Source: Alteromonas sp. RKMC-009 (GTDB lineage: Bacteria; Pseudomonadota; Gammaproteobacteria; Enterobacterales; Alteromonadaceae). Taken from it: a DNA stretch of 64,000 nt. The notes under the pieces are model-generated. The model saw nothing but the letters and a program-made list of their open reading frames with translations, was not told where the DNA came from and did no database searches. Made by a program: the position numbers and the translations under genes. The DNA is taken from assembly GCF_003584565.2 (NCBI RefSeq), contig NZ_CP031010.1:372001-436000 (forward strand), in the 5' to 3' direction. Of this stretch, positions 7,991-16,332 are shown one piece after another. Every line of letters begins with the position of its first letter. Positions within the stretch are counted from its first letter, which is position 1.

Positions 7991-10222
7991 ATGCGTAAAC
8001 CTATGTCTATGCCGGTCAGTGCGCTGTGTCTGGCAGTGGCGTTTGCCTTAAGTGGTTGCGGTACACCGGCAGAGCAACCCCGCGCCAGTGAAAGTGAAAC
8101 CGTAGCCGTGCAAACGCCTGTGCAGGCTGTTCTCAGCCGGGTCACCGGTGGTCAGGCAGGGCACATTTCCACCCGTAAAGTTACCGATAACGAACCTGAG
8201 TGGTACGAAGTGAATGTAACAAACGGACAGGCGGAAATCAGTGGCAACAGCGATGCTGCCATGGCATACGGTGCATATCAGTATCTGCGGGAGCAGGGCG
8301 CGTTGTCGGTAAGCTGGGAAGGCAACCGCGTGGCCATGCCCGACCATTTTGCTGACTACGACGGGGCGAAAATCGCTACACCGTTTGATCAGCGCGCGTA
8401 TCTGAATGTGTGTGCTTACGGCTATACCACCCCCTGGTGGGACTGGGCGCGCTGGGAGCAGGAAATAGATTGGATGGCCCTGCACGGTGTGAATAACCCC
8501 GTGGCAATGGAAGGTCAGGAGTTTGTATGGCAAACCCTGTGGAAAGAGTTCGGTGTAACAGACAGCGAACTGGATACGTACTTTTCAGGACCTGCGTTTA
8601 CGCCCTGGCAGCGCATGGGTAACATTGAAGGCCATGAAGGCCCGTTACTGCAAAGCTGGATTGATAAGAAACACAAACTGCAGAAACAAATTCTGGCACG
8701 TATGGACGAGCTGGGCATGAAGCCTGTTGTTCCGGCGTTCAGCGGATATGTACCCAAAGCGTTCACCGAACGTTTCCCTGATGCAAAAATTTACGAAATG
8801 CCGAAATGGACAGGGTTCGAACACGAAACCTACTGGCTGGACCCGGCAGATCCCTTATTCGATAAAGTGGCAAAACGCTTTATTGAAATCTACACCGCCA
8901 CCTACGGCGAACATGAATACTATTTATCTGATGCGTTTAATGAAATGCTGCCGCCGGTGTCAGAAGATAACCGTTATGCCGACCTCGCTTCCTACGGAAA
9001 GCGCATTTATCAGTCTATTCAACAGGCTGCGCCGGATGCTACCTGGGTGATGCAGGGCTGGATGTTCGGTGCCGATGAAGAGTTCTGGGATCTGGAATCC
9101 ATTGAAGCCTTTTTGAAAGATGTACCGGACAGCAAAGCCATGATCCACGATATCGGCAACGACCGTTATCATGTGTGGCAGCGAACAGAAGGCTTTAAAG
9201 GCAAGCCGTGGATCTTCGGATTCATTCATAACTACGGCGGATCAGACCCCGTTTACGCTGACTTTGCAGATTACACAGAGCAGCTTGATGTGGTAACCCA
9301 TTCAGAAAATAAAGGCGCGTTAACCGGCTTTGGTGTGTTCCCTGAAGGTATTCACAATAACTCTGTGGCCTATGAGTTCCTGTTCGATTTACCCTGGCAG
9401 GCAAAACCGGACATGCAAAGCTGGATAGCCACCTACGCCAATGCACGCTACGGCAAATCGTCTCCGGCGCTGCTGAATGCCTGGGATAAGCTTATCGACG
9501 GCGTGTACTCAGTACGCTACTGGACCACGCGCTGGTGGGAAGGGTCAGCAGGTGCTTACTTACTGTTCAAGCGCCCGACTACAGATATCACTGAATTCGA
9601 AGGTAGCCCGGGCGATCTCGCCAGCCTCGACGCAGCCATTATGGAACTGCTGTCTCTGGCTGACGAATACGCAGATTCCCCGCTGTTTATCTACGACCTG
9701 GTGGACGTGACAAAACAGTCTGTGTCACTCCATGTGGATTTAATGTTGCAGGAAGCCGTAGCGGCTTATCAGGCGAAAGACATTGAAAAAGGCGATGCGC
9801 TGACGGCACAAATCACCAAACTGGTGACACAACTGGACGCGCTGATGGGATGGCACCAGGAGTCTCTGCATACGTGGTTGTCAGATGCAGCGGCTTACGG
9901 TGACAATAAAGCAGAATCTGACTTTTATGTGAAGAACGCCCGCCAGCAAATTACCGTGTGGGGCGGTCCTAAACTGAAAGACTATGCGTCTAAAGCCTGG
10001 CAGGGCATGTACAAAGATTTCTACCTGCCGCGCTGGTCGCAGTACTTGTCAGCACTTCGTGCTTCAGTGGTGTCTGAGTCATCTTTTGATGATGAGGCAC
10101 AGCAGCAGGCACTCATTGAATGGGAGAATGCGTGGACAGAGCAAACCACCATTCCCGCGCCGGTCAAACCGGACAACCCTGTGTTGCTCGTTAACGGGTT
10201 AATGATGGAAGTTTCCCGTTAA
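7991..10222 (+). CDS. GH89 alpha-N-acetylglucosaminidase, lipoprotein
   Basis: 743 aa homologue of human NAGLU and clostridial GH89 enzymes, which release terminal alpha-linked GlcNAc. A lipoprotein signal ends in the lipobox LSGC (about residue 22), so the enzyme is anchored in a membrane facing the periplasm or the outside. An N-terminal small domain is followed by the TIM barrel. The expected acid/base Glu is in DAFNEMLPP (about residue 318) and the nucleophile Glu in FPEGIHNNS (about 452), matching human E316 and E446. I chose ATG 7991, eight bases after AGGA; an upstream in-frame ATG at 7943 lies inside the terminator. It follows the nag TBDR and would supply GlcNAc to NagK. Confidence 0.92.
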   Translation: MRKPMSMPVSALCLAVAFALSGCGTPAEQPRASESETVAVQTPVQAVLSRVTGGQAGHISTRKVTDNEPEWYEVNVTNGQAEISGNSDAAMAYGAYQYLREQGALSVSWEGNRVAMPDHFADYDGAKIATPFDQRAYLNVCAYGYTTPWWDWARWEQEIDWMALHGVNNPVAMEGQEFVWQTLWKEFGVTDSELDTYFSGPAFTPWQRMGNIEGHEGPLLQSWIDKKHKLQKQILARMDELGMKPVVPAFSGYVPKAFTERFPDAKIYEMPKWTGFEHETYWLDPADPLFDKVAKRFIEIYTATYGEHEYYLSDAFNEMLPPVSEDNRYADLASYGKRIYQSIQQAAPDATWVMQGWMFGADEEFWDLESIEAFLKDVPDSKAMIHDIGNDRYHVWQRTEGFKGKPWIFGFIHNYGGSDPVYADFADYTEQLDVVTHSENKGALTGFGVFPEGIHNNSVAYEFLFDLPWQAKPDMQSWIATYANARYGKSSPALLNAWDKLIDGVYSVRYWTTRWWEGSAGAYLLFKRPTTDITEFEGSPGDLASLDAAIMELLSLADEYADSPLFIYDLVDVTKQSVSLHVDLMLQEAVAAYQAKDIEKGDALTAQITKLVTQLDALMGWHQESLHTWLSDAAAYGDNKAESDFYVKNARQQITVWGGPKLKDYASKAWQGMYKDFYLPRWSQYLSALRASVVSESSFDDEAQQQALIEWENAWTEQTTIPAPVKPDNPVLLVNGLMMEVSR

Positions 10223-10228
10223 CAGCCT

Positions 10229-10259
10229 GCCCGCCTGTGGTTGGGCAGGCGGGCTTTTT
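10229..10259 (+). terminator. Intrinsic terminator after GH89
   Basis: GCCCGCCTG (10229-10237) pairs with CAGGCGGGC (10246-10254) around an eight-base loop and is followed by TTTTT. It ends the TBDR-GH89 unit just before the convergent peptidase gene. A competing stem from the same bases (GCCTGCCC with GGGCAGGC) is possible but is not next to the T-run. Confidence 0.9.
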
Positions 10260-10276
10260 CTTTCCGTATTCTTATC

Positions 10277-11728
10277 TTATTGCTGCGCCATTAATGCCGT
10301 ATAAAACTGCACGGCTTTTACCAGGTTCGCTGCCGATATCTTTTCATTGGTACCGTGAATACTGCCAAGATCTTCTGAACGTAACACCATAGGCGCAAAG
10401 CGGTAACTGTCGGTTATTTCGCTGTAAAAGCGGCTGTCTGTAGCGGCAATGGTCAGTCCCGGCGTAATAATGGCATCCGGATAAACGGCCCGTGTGGTTT
10501 GTACCATCTGTAAAAAACCTTCGTTACTGCTGGATGCTACCGGCGAAGGTTCGGTGAATTCTCCCGCTTCCACTGTTACCCGGTCATCGTTTATGGCTTC
10601 ACGCACCCATTCAGTCACTGATTCCACCGAATCCCGCGGGTGCAGCCTGAAATTAATCGTGGCCGTTGCGGTGGCGGGTAATACGTTAGATTTCACACTG
10701 CCTGACAGCATGGTGGGAGCCGTGGTGGTGCGCAGCATGGCATTACCGCTGGTGCTGCTGCCTACAGCAGAATTCAACAGGGGTTTAAAGAGCCACATAT
10801 TGGCAAATAACAACCGCTTGGTGAAATCCATGTGCCGGGCGATGTCGCTGTACATCTTTTCGCTTATGCCTTCCAGCCCGCCGGGTAACGGCGCGTCGTG
10901 AAGCTTCATCAGCGCAGCGGCCAGAATGGTTACCGCAGTATCCTGTGGTGGCATGGAGCTGTGCCCGCCTTCACCTTCTGCGGTGAGTGTCAGCGTTAAA
11001 TACCCTTTTTCCGATAAGTTAATGCTGGCAATGCCTTTATCGATACCCGGCACAATGCCGTCCAGCACGTAAGAGCCTTCATCCAGCGACCAGGCAGGCG
11101 TGATCATTTTATCTTTAAACCATTGCGTGACTGCGATGGCGCCGTCTGTGCTGCCAATCTCTTCGTCATGGGTAAGGGCAATATAAATATCCCGCTGTGT
11201 GGCGATGTTCTCTTCCAGCAAGTGTGTGGCAGCAGCCATCAGTGTGATGACAGAATTTTTGTCATCCAGTGCGCCACGACCCCACACTTCACCGTTTTTA
11301 ATGACGCCGCCGAACGGTGGATACGTCCAGGTACGCTCTGTACCTGGGTTAACAGGTACCACATCGTAATGGGCTGAAAACAGCACCGGCTTTAACGCAG
11401 CATCCTGACCTTTCAGGCGGAACAGTAAGGTGTGAGTATTCAGGCGCACCAGTTCTGCTTTTTCGAATACCAGCGGATAGGTGGCGGCCAGCCATTCCTG
11501 AAACGCGGTGAAGCTGGCGTAGTTGTCAGGATTGCCGTTTTCATACGAAACGGTTTTAAAGGTCAGTGCCTCAGCCAGCTGTTTAGCCAGCAATTCATCG
11601 TCAGGCTGAATCAACGTGATGTCTGCAGACGGGGCAGGCTCCTGTGGCGTGAAACGCATGGCGTTAAAAATCAGTACGCCAATCAACAGAACAATCACGA
11701 CACCCAGTGACAGGAAAAAACGCTTCAT
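10277..11728 (-). CDS. M20-family metallopeptidase with N-terminal membrane anchor
   Basis: 483 aa zinc-dependent carboxypeptidase or deacylase of the M20 (YscS/PM20D1-like) group. One hydrophobic N-terminal segment (residues 5-23) is probably a membrane anchor or signal. Metal-site motifs are intact: SAHYDVVPV (His and Asp near residues 122-124), GRGALDDK (bridging Asp), THDEEIGS (catalytic Glu pair) and a C-terminal GSIHGTNEKI His. GEGGHSSMPP marks the dimerisation-domain His. It is likely a periplasmic peptidase or N-acyl-amino-acid hydrolase; the substrate cannot be told. It is separated from the Nudix gene by 27 bases and probably co-transcribed with it. Confidence 0.88.
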   Translation of the reverse strand: MKRFFLSLGVVIVLLIGVLIFNAMRFTPQEPAPSADITLIQPDDELLAKQLAEALTFKTVSYENGNPDNYASFTAFQEWLAATYPLVFEKAELVRLNTHTLLFRLKGQDAALKPVLFSAHYDVVPVNPGTERTWTYPPFGGVIKNGEVWGRGALDDKNSVITLMAAATHLLEENIATQRDIYIALTHDEEIGSTDGAIAVTQWFKDKMITPAWSLDEGSYVLDGIVPGIDKGIASINLSEKGYLTLTLTAEGEGGHSSMPPQDTAVTILAAALMKLHDAPLPGGLEGISEKMYSDIARHMDFTKRLLFANMWLFKPLLNSAVGSSTSGNAMLRTTTAPTMLSGSVKSNVLPATATATINFRLHPRDSVESVTEWVREAINDDRVTVEAGEFTEPSPVASSSNEGFLQMVQTTRAVYPDAIITPGLTIAATDSRFYSEITDSYRFAPMVLRSEDLGSIHGTNEKISAANLVKAVQFYTALMAQQ

Positions 11729-11755
11729 ACTCTTATCCTTAAATGAGCAGGCAGT

Positions 11756-12271
11756 TTAACTGACAGAATCAATGTATACCTTCACCGCGCGGCGCATAGA
11801 AGGGAAAGCAATATTATCCGGATTAATATCATCCGGTTTCAGCCATTTTACACCGGCAATTTCGCTTGCCTGAAGCGAAAATTCCGGGCGCTTTTTCAGC
11901 GTGGCAATAAAAAAGCCATCGCAGGTGTGATAACGCACACCGGCATAATCGTAGGTATTGGGTGCAGACAGCAAATATTGCCAGTCAGCAACATGAATAC
12001 CCAGTTCCTCGCGGGTTTCCCGCATCAGTGCCTGTTCCAGCGACTCGTGAAAATCTACAAATCCGCCCGGCAGACCCAGCTTACCTTTACCCGGGGCTTT
12101 CGCCCGCACGGTAAACAGCAGGTGGCCGTCACACACCAGAATACCCGCTACCGCCGTGGCAGCATTCAGGAAGTAAGTAAAGTTACATTCTTCACAAAAA
12201 TAGCGGTTTTCAGATAACGAAAAAGCATCGCTTTTGCAGTTCGGGCAAAAGCGCAACGGGTCTGTATTCAT
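11756..12271 (-). CDS. Nudix hydrolase with N-terminal zinc ribbon
   Basis: 171 aa. A four-cysteine zinc ribbon (CPNC near residue 9, CEEC near 31) precedes the Nudix fold. The Nudix box is complete (G-x5-E-x7-REx2EE-x-G, starting at GFVDFHE near residue 72 and ending RETREELG). Zinc-ribbon Nudix enzymes include the NADH pyrophosphatase NudC, but this protein is shorter and lacks NudC's N-terminal domain. It therefore fits the ADP-ribose or nucleotide-sugar pyrophosphatase-like group, and the substrate is not predictable. The gene precedes the M20 peptidase on the same strand. Confidence 0.85.
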   Translation of the reverse strand: MNTDPLRFCPNCKSDAFSLSENRYFCEECNFTYFLNAATAVAGILVCDGHLLFTVRAKAPGKGKLGLPGGFVDFHESLEQALMRETREELGIHVADWQYLLSAPNTYDYAGVRYHTCDGFFIATLKKRPEFSLQASEIAGVKWLKPDDINPDNIAFPSMRRAVKVYIDSVS

Positions 12272-12344
12272 GCAGAAAATACATCAGTTTGATGACAGAA
12301 ATTAGCGGTTAGCATGCCAGAAAATGTGCTGGCGGGGCAACTTT

Positions 12345-13709
12345 CTAAAACACCACACTGATTAACGCGGCCAGCAGGAATGCAATGCTGCCGAGCAGGG
12401 TTTCCATTACCGTCCAGGTTTTCAGGGTGGTCTTTTCATCCATATCCAGCAGACGGGATACCAGCCAGAAGCCGGAATCATTGAAGTGCGACAGCACCGT
12501 TGCGCCGCCGGCAATGGCAATCACAATACAGCAGATGTCTACCGCTGAAAGGCCGGTTGTGGCCGATACGATGGGCGCCATCAGAGCCGCTGTGGTGGTC
12601 AGTGCAACTGTGGCAGAACCTTGAGCGACCCGTAAACAGGTAGAAATCACAAACGCCGCCACAATCACCGGTAAACCTGTGTCCTGTAATAAGCCTGCCA
12701 GCGCTTCACCAATCCCGCTGCTGCGCAGTACACCACCGAACATGCCTCCGGCACCGGTAACCAGAATCACACCGCAGATGGGCGCCAGCGATTCTCCGCA
12801 AAGCGCTTCGGTTTTCTCACGACCAAGATCCCGGGTAAACAGAAATAAACACAGGATCAGTGTGATCAACAGCGCGACCGGGGTTTTACCCAGCATACGC
12901 AGAATATCAATCCATAAAGCATCGCCGCTTATCACGCCGGATACCTGCAACGTGTTCAAACCGGTATCCATAAATATCAGCAGCACCGGTGTTAGCAGAA
13001 CAGCCAGCACCGTACTGAATGCCGGTGGGGTGGTTAACGTGGAAGAATCAGTGTTCTTATACAGCGGCGGCAGGGAGAGTACGGTTTTCTTGCCCGCATA
13101 CAGGGCAAAGCAATACGCGCCCAGATACCAGGTGGGAATGGCAATCAGCAAACCAATAAGCAACAGAAGACCAATATCCGCCCCCAGTAAATCAGCGGCT
13201 GCTACCGGGCCGGGATGAGGTGGCACAAAGGCATGCATTACCGCAAACGCACCGGCTGCGGGAAACGCGTATTTGATTGTCGAGCCACCGAACTTAGCCG
13301 CCACACTCATCAGTATGGGGAACATCACAATCAGTCCGGCATCAAAAAAGATAGGAAAGCCGAAAAGTAATGACGCAACACCCAGCGCAAACGGCGCTTT
13401 TTGCTCACCGAAGCGGTTAATCAGACCATCGGCCAGCACTCTGGCACCACCGGTGACTTCCAGTAATTTGCCAATCATACAGCCCAGCCCTACCAGCAAG
13501 GCCACAGAGGCCAGCGTGCCACCAAACCCTTTCATCATCACCGGCACAATGTCATCAGCCGGAATACCGGCTACGGCAGCCGACAATACGCTGACAAGGA
13601 TCAATGCCACAAATGCATGCACCCGCATTTTTATAATGAGCAGTACCAGCAGCACCACCGCGCCAAGGCCGGTAAGCAACAGGTGAGTAGGGTCGGTTCC
13701 AACATCCAT
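12345..13709 (-). CDS. gntP: Gluconate permease, GntP family
   Basis: 454 aa with about 12-14 membrane helices. It has the GntP family motif run HAFVPPHPGPVAAADLLGAD (from about residue 159) and FGFPIFFDAGLIVMFPI before it. GntP family members are H+ symporters for gluconate and related acids. The divergent gluconokinase gene, the LacI regulator beyond it and the shared palindrome at 13805 make D-gluconate the most likely substrate. The Nudix gene follows on the same strand after 73 bases. Confidence 0.9.
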   Translation of the reverse strand: MDVGTDPTHLLLTGLGAVVLLVLLIIKMRVHAFVALILVSVLSAAVAGIPADDIVPVMMKGFGGTLASVALLVGLGCMIGKLLEVTGGARVLADGLINRFGEQKAPFALGVASLLFGFPIFFDAGLIVMFPILMSVAAKFGGSTIKYAFPAAGAFAVMHAFVPPHPGPVAAADLLGADIGLLLLIGLLIAIPTWYLGAYCFALYAGKKTVLSLPPLYKNTDSSTLTTPPAFSTVLAVLLTPVLLIFMDTGLNTLQVSGVISGDALWIDILRMLGKTPVALLITLILCLFLFTRDLGREKTEALCGESLAPICGVILVTGAGGMFGGVLRSSGIGEALAGLLQDTGLPVIVAAFVISTCLRVAQGSATVALTTTAALMAPIVSATTGLSAVDICCIVIAIAGGATVLSHFNDSGFWLVSRLLDMDEKTTLKTWTVMETLLGSIAFLLAALISVVF

Positions 13710-13804
13710 AGCACGTTCTCTTATTCACAGCGTTTTACAGGTTCAGAAGCGTTTACTGAAAGCCGGCAGAAAAAATTACGCTTTAAAGCCATTCACAATC
13801 AGTA

Positions 13805-13820
13805 ACGTTACCGGTAACAT
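13805..13820. promoter_or_regulatory. Predicted GntR operator between gntP and gntK
   Basis: ACGTTACCGGTAACAT contains the perfect 12-base palindrome GTTACCGGTAAC (13807-13818). It differs by one base from the symmetric ATGTTACCGGTAACAT typical of LacI-type GntR sites. A second half-site (ATGTTACG, 13826-13833) and a mirrored ACATG-GTA-CATGT element (13817-13829) follow at once. The position between divergent gntP and gntK allows coordinated repression. Binding by the LacI protein at 14461 is inference. Confidence 0.7.
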
Positions 13821-13887
13821 GGTACATGTTACGCTAAAAAGGTAAACAATTATTTAACACCAAAACCGTGGAGCAGGCTGCAACATT

Positions 13888-14433
13888 ATGAGTAAAAGCG
13901 AGAGCAAACAACCGCCGGCAGGCTTCTCTGTGGTGGTCATGGGCGTAAGTGGTTCAGGTAAAACCACCGTGGCTGAGATGCTGGCGGCAGATATGCAGGC
14001 CACCTTCATCGACGGCGACGATTTACACCCCAGAGCCAACGTAAAAAAAATGGGAGAGGGCTCCCCGCTTAACGATGAAGACCGTGCGCCCTGGCTCGAA
14101 CGCATCAATGATGCGGTATATAACCTGGAGCAGCGCAGCCGCAAGGGCGTGATTGTGTGCTCGGCACTGAAAAAGCGCTACCGCGACGCAATTCGCAAAG
14201 ATAACAAAAACCTGGTGTTCGTGTTTCTCGACGGGCCTAAGCATGTGATTTTAGAGCGGATGGCTGCCAGAAAAGGGCATTTCATGAAGCCGGATATGCT
14301 CGACAGTCAGTTCGATGCGCTGGAACGGCCGGACATCAGCGAACAGGATGTATTAACAGTCACCATCGACAGCACGCCGCAGGAAATTGTCAGCCGGGTA
14401 ACAGAGCGTTTAAAAGCGCGAAACTGCATCTAA
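13888..14433 (+). CDS. gntK: Gluconokinase
   Basis: 181 aa, close to E. coli GntK (175 aa). The P-loop is GVSGSGKTT near residue 14, the sugar-site DGDDLHP near residue 41, and GHFMKPDMLDSQF near residue 124 is the conserved lid/substrate segment. It phosphorylates gluconate to 6-phosphogluconate, which reaches Eda (58.4 kb) through the Entner-Doudoroff route; Edd is not in this window. It is divergent from gntP and convergent with gntR. Confidence 0.95.
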   Translation: MSKSESKQPPAGFSVVVMGVSGSGKTTVAEMLAADMQATFIDGDDLHPRANVKKMGEGSPLNDEDRAPWLERINDAVYNLEQRSRKGVIVCSALKKRYRDAIRKDNKNLVFVFLDGPKHVILERMAARKGHFMKPDMLDSQFDALERPDISEQDVLTVTIDSTPQEIVSRVTERLKARNCI

Positions 14434-14460
14434 TCAGATTGTTGGTTGGCGCTTACTAAC

Positions 14461-15456
14461 TTACAGTGTTTCCCCTGCCGTCAGGCTGTGAGGCAAGGTG
14501 ATCAGCTTCTCTGCTACCGCCTCTCCCTGCAACGACGCCAGCAACAGGCGGGCTGCCTGCTCTCCCATCTCTTCCCGTGGAGTAAGTACGCTGGTTAATA
14601 CCGGCGTGGTTGCGCCGCCGATATCCAGCCCGTTGTATCCCACTACTGCCATGTCTGCAGGGATCTGTTTGCCTGTTTGCCGGCAATGCAGCATCGCGCC
14701 AATGGCAATATCATCGTTCGTACAGAACACGCCGTTCGTTTGCGGATGTAACGACAACGCCTGCGCCATCAATTGTGCGCCACGGGTGAAACTGGAATGC
14801 TCCGCAGTGGACACCGTTACCGGCTGTAAGCCCATTTCTTTCATGGCCCGTTCGTAACCCTGTTGCCGCAGCAGGGTACGGCTGTCTAACCTGGCGGCAA
14901 GATAAACCGTATTCTGTTTGCCTGAATCCAGCATCCGCTTGACCACCTCATAAGCGGCCTGCTCGTGGTTCATGCCCACTGCCATATCCAACGGCTCGCC
15001 GGGCACTTCCATGGTTTCCACCACCGGAATCGCAGCCTTTTTCAGCATCTGCCTTGTGCGCGGTGTGTGTTGGGTTTCAGTGAGTACCAGGCCGTCAATC
15101 TGATACGACAGCATCATATCAATCTTGTCTTCTTCGGTTTGCGGGTTATAACCCGTGTGAGCAATCAGGGTGTCGTAGCCGTTGGCGGCGGTGACGTTCT
15201 CAACGCCCTGCACCAAATCAGCAAATACCTGGTTCGATAACGAAGGAATAATAATGCCGATGGTCTTACTGGAGGATTTCGACAAAATGGCCGGTACACG
15301 GTTTTTAATGTACCCCAGCGACGTTAAAGCTTCTGCAATTTTGGCCTGCGTAGCCGGTGCCACAGAATCAGGGGCCCGCAGATAGCGGCTTACCGTCATT
15401 TTAGTCACACCAACAATGTCGGCAATATCCTGAAGTGTGGGGCGTTTGGCAGGCAT
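14461..15456 (-). CDS. gntR: LacI-family gluconate regulator
   Basis: 331 aa. The helix-turn-helix PTLQDIADIVGVTKMTVSRY is at residues 6-25, with an effector domain of the periplasmic-binding-protein fold behind it. The length and layout match E. coli GntR, which represses gluconate genes. It sits convergent to gntK with a 27-base gap. A palindrome (15488-15503) in its own upstream region resembles the gntP-gntK site, which suggests autoregulation. Confidence 0.88.
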   Translation of the reverse strand: MPAKRPTLQDIADIVGVTKMTVSRYLRAPDSVAPATQAKIAEALTSLGYIKNRVPAILSKSSSKTIGIIIPSLSNQVFADLVQGVENVTAANGYDTLIAHTGYNPQTEEDKIDMMLSYQIDGLVLTETQHTPRTRQMLKKAAIPVVETMEVPGEPLDMAVGMNHEQAAYEVVKRMLDSGKQNTVYLAARLDSRTLLRQQGYERAMKEMGLQPVTVSTAEHSSFTRGAQLMAQALSLHPQTNGVFCTNDDIAIGAMLHCRQTGKQIPADMAVVGYNGLDIGGATTPVLTSVLTPREEMGEQAARLLLASLQGEAVAEKLITLPHSLTAGETL

Positions 15457-15487
15457 AACGTCTCTCTTTACGTTTCTTATGCCGGTG

Positions 15488-15503
15488 ATGTTACACGTAA
15501 CAT
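15488..15503. promoter_or_regulatory. Predicted autoregulatory GntR operator
   Basis: ATGTTACACGTAACAT has perfect seven-base arms (ATGTTAC/GTAACAT) around a two-base centre. The arms match the operator at 13805, but the centre is AC instead of CG. It lies about 32 bases upstream of the gntR start, overlapping the expected promoter. Confidence 0.65.
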
Positions 15504-15549
15504 GAGGAGGAGGGAATGATTCTACGGTAGGAAAGAGGTGGCAGCTACA

Positions 15550-15918
15550 TCAATCATACGAAATGTTGAAATGGTCTGCGAGTAGATTGAGCCGCTTATC
15601 AAGCGTCCAGAGGGCTACTTCCGGAGTAATCATTGTAGAAGCTAGCAGCGACAAATCTATCCAACCACAGCCACGACCGTACAGTTTGTGATGTTCAATC
15701 ATATACAACGTTTCCTCATAACTCGCCACCGGGCAACACTTCAATCTTTTCAAATCAGCGAATGTTCTAGCTCTTGGCTCTGGCGGTGTACCGCAGGCCA
15801 GTTCACCAACAATTAAAGGATGGGTGACTACCCGGTCTGATAGCAATAAAGCGCTCAGGTCGCTGTTATATTTTTTGAAATGAGAAACCCACACTGAGGT
15901 ATCAACCAGGACTTTCAT
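15550..15918 (-). CDS. vapC: VapC-like PIN-domain ribonuclease toxin
   Basis: 122 aa PIN domain. Acidic metal-binding residues are visible in order: D6 in LVDTSVW, E39 in VGELACG, D87 in GWIDLSLLAS and D105 in LWTLDKRL. VapC toxins are Mg-dependent endoribonucleases that cut tRNA or rRNA. The start overlaps the vapB stop by four bases (ATGA), the usual translational coupling of these modules. It lies between gntR and ycjX as a self-contained cassette. Confidence 0.9.
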   Translation of the reverse strand: MKVLVDTSVWVSHFKKYNSDLSALLLSDRVVTHPLIVGELACGTPPEPRARTFADLKRLKCCPVASYEETLYMIEHHKLYGRGCGWIDLSLLASTMITPEVALWTLDKRLNLLADHFNISYD

Positions 15919-16121
15919 TGAGACTCCGGCACTTCCTTTCGCCGCGACACTTCCGCCATATCAGGTGCTTTACCGCCTAAAGACGATAGCCTTTCAGCAG
16001 CTCGCACTCTGATAAACGTGCATATCGCTTCGCGGACTAAGTCAGCCTTGTTCATGCCAGGCTCAGCGAGTTCCATCGCTGTTGTGTACAGCTCATCGTC
16101 GATCGTCACGGTAGTTCGCAT
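15915..16121 (-). CDS. vapB: VapB-like antitoxin
   Basis: 68 aa ribbon-helix-helix-type antitoxin. It opens MRTTVTIDDELYTTAMELA, followed by NKADLVREAICTFIRVRAAERL, the conserved DNA-binding and dimerisation part. The C-terminal tail (about residues 46-68) should wrap the toxin. This RHH group differs from the AbrB-type VapB. It is the first gene of the two-gene unit and is expected to repress its own promoter, where direct repeats are seen. Confidence 0.88.
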   Translation of the reverse strand: MRTTVTIDDELYTTAMELAEPGMNKADLVREAICTFIRVRAAERLSSLGGKAPDMAEVSRRKEVPESQ

Positions 16122-16141
16122 TATCTATCTCAATACTAATT

Positions 16142-16178
16142 TTGATGATTTAGTGCATCAATAATAGCATCAATCATA
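16142..16178. promoter_or_regulatory. Repeat array upstream of vapB, candidate VapBC operator
   Basis: Two adjacent 12-base direct repeats, GCATCAATAATA (16155-16166) and GCATCAATCATA (16167-16178), differ at one base. The first also forms an inverted repeat with TTGATG at 16142-16147 (TTGATG, eight bases, CATCAA). Such spaced repeats just before an antitoxin gene are typical binding sites for the toxin-antitoxin complex. Function is inferred from position. Confidence 0.6.
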
Positions 16179-16280
16179 TTGAAGGGTGTTTAATTATTAT
16201 TCAACGAAACGTCCTGAACAGAAACTGGCAGCAAGAACAGTTCGTGCATTTGTATCCAAATGTGACAACTGCTTTTAAAT

Positions 16281-16311
16281 TCACCGGTGATCCCCATATC
16301 ATACCGGTATG
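16281..16311. promoter_or_regulatory. Two ACCGGT-centred palindromes upstream of ycjX
   Basis: TCACCGGTGA (16281-16290) and CATACCGGTATG (16300-16311) are both perfect palindromes with the same six-base core. Their centres are exactly 20 bases apart, about two helical turns. They end 21 bases before the ycjX ATG. The core is that of the LacI-type sites elsewhere in this window, but the flanks differ, so the regulator is unknown. Confidence 0.5.
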
Positions 16312-16332
16312 TGTTGCGAATAACGGGTATCA

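Noticed and set aside
1..10260. Heparan sulfate utilisation locus
   Set aside because: No sulfatase, heparinase or GH88-type enzyme is present; only the HGSNAT/NAGLU-type pair supports an alpha-GlcN(Ac) substrate.
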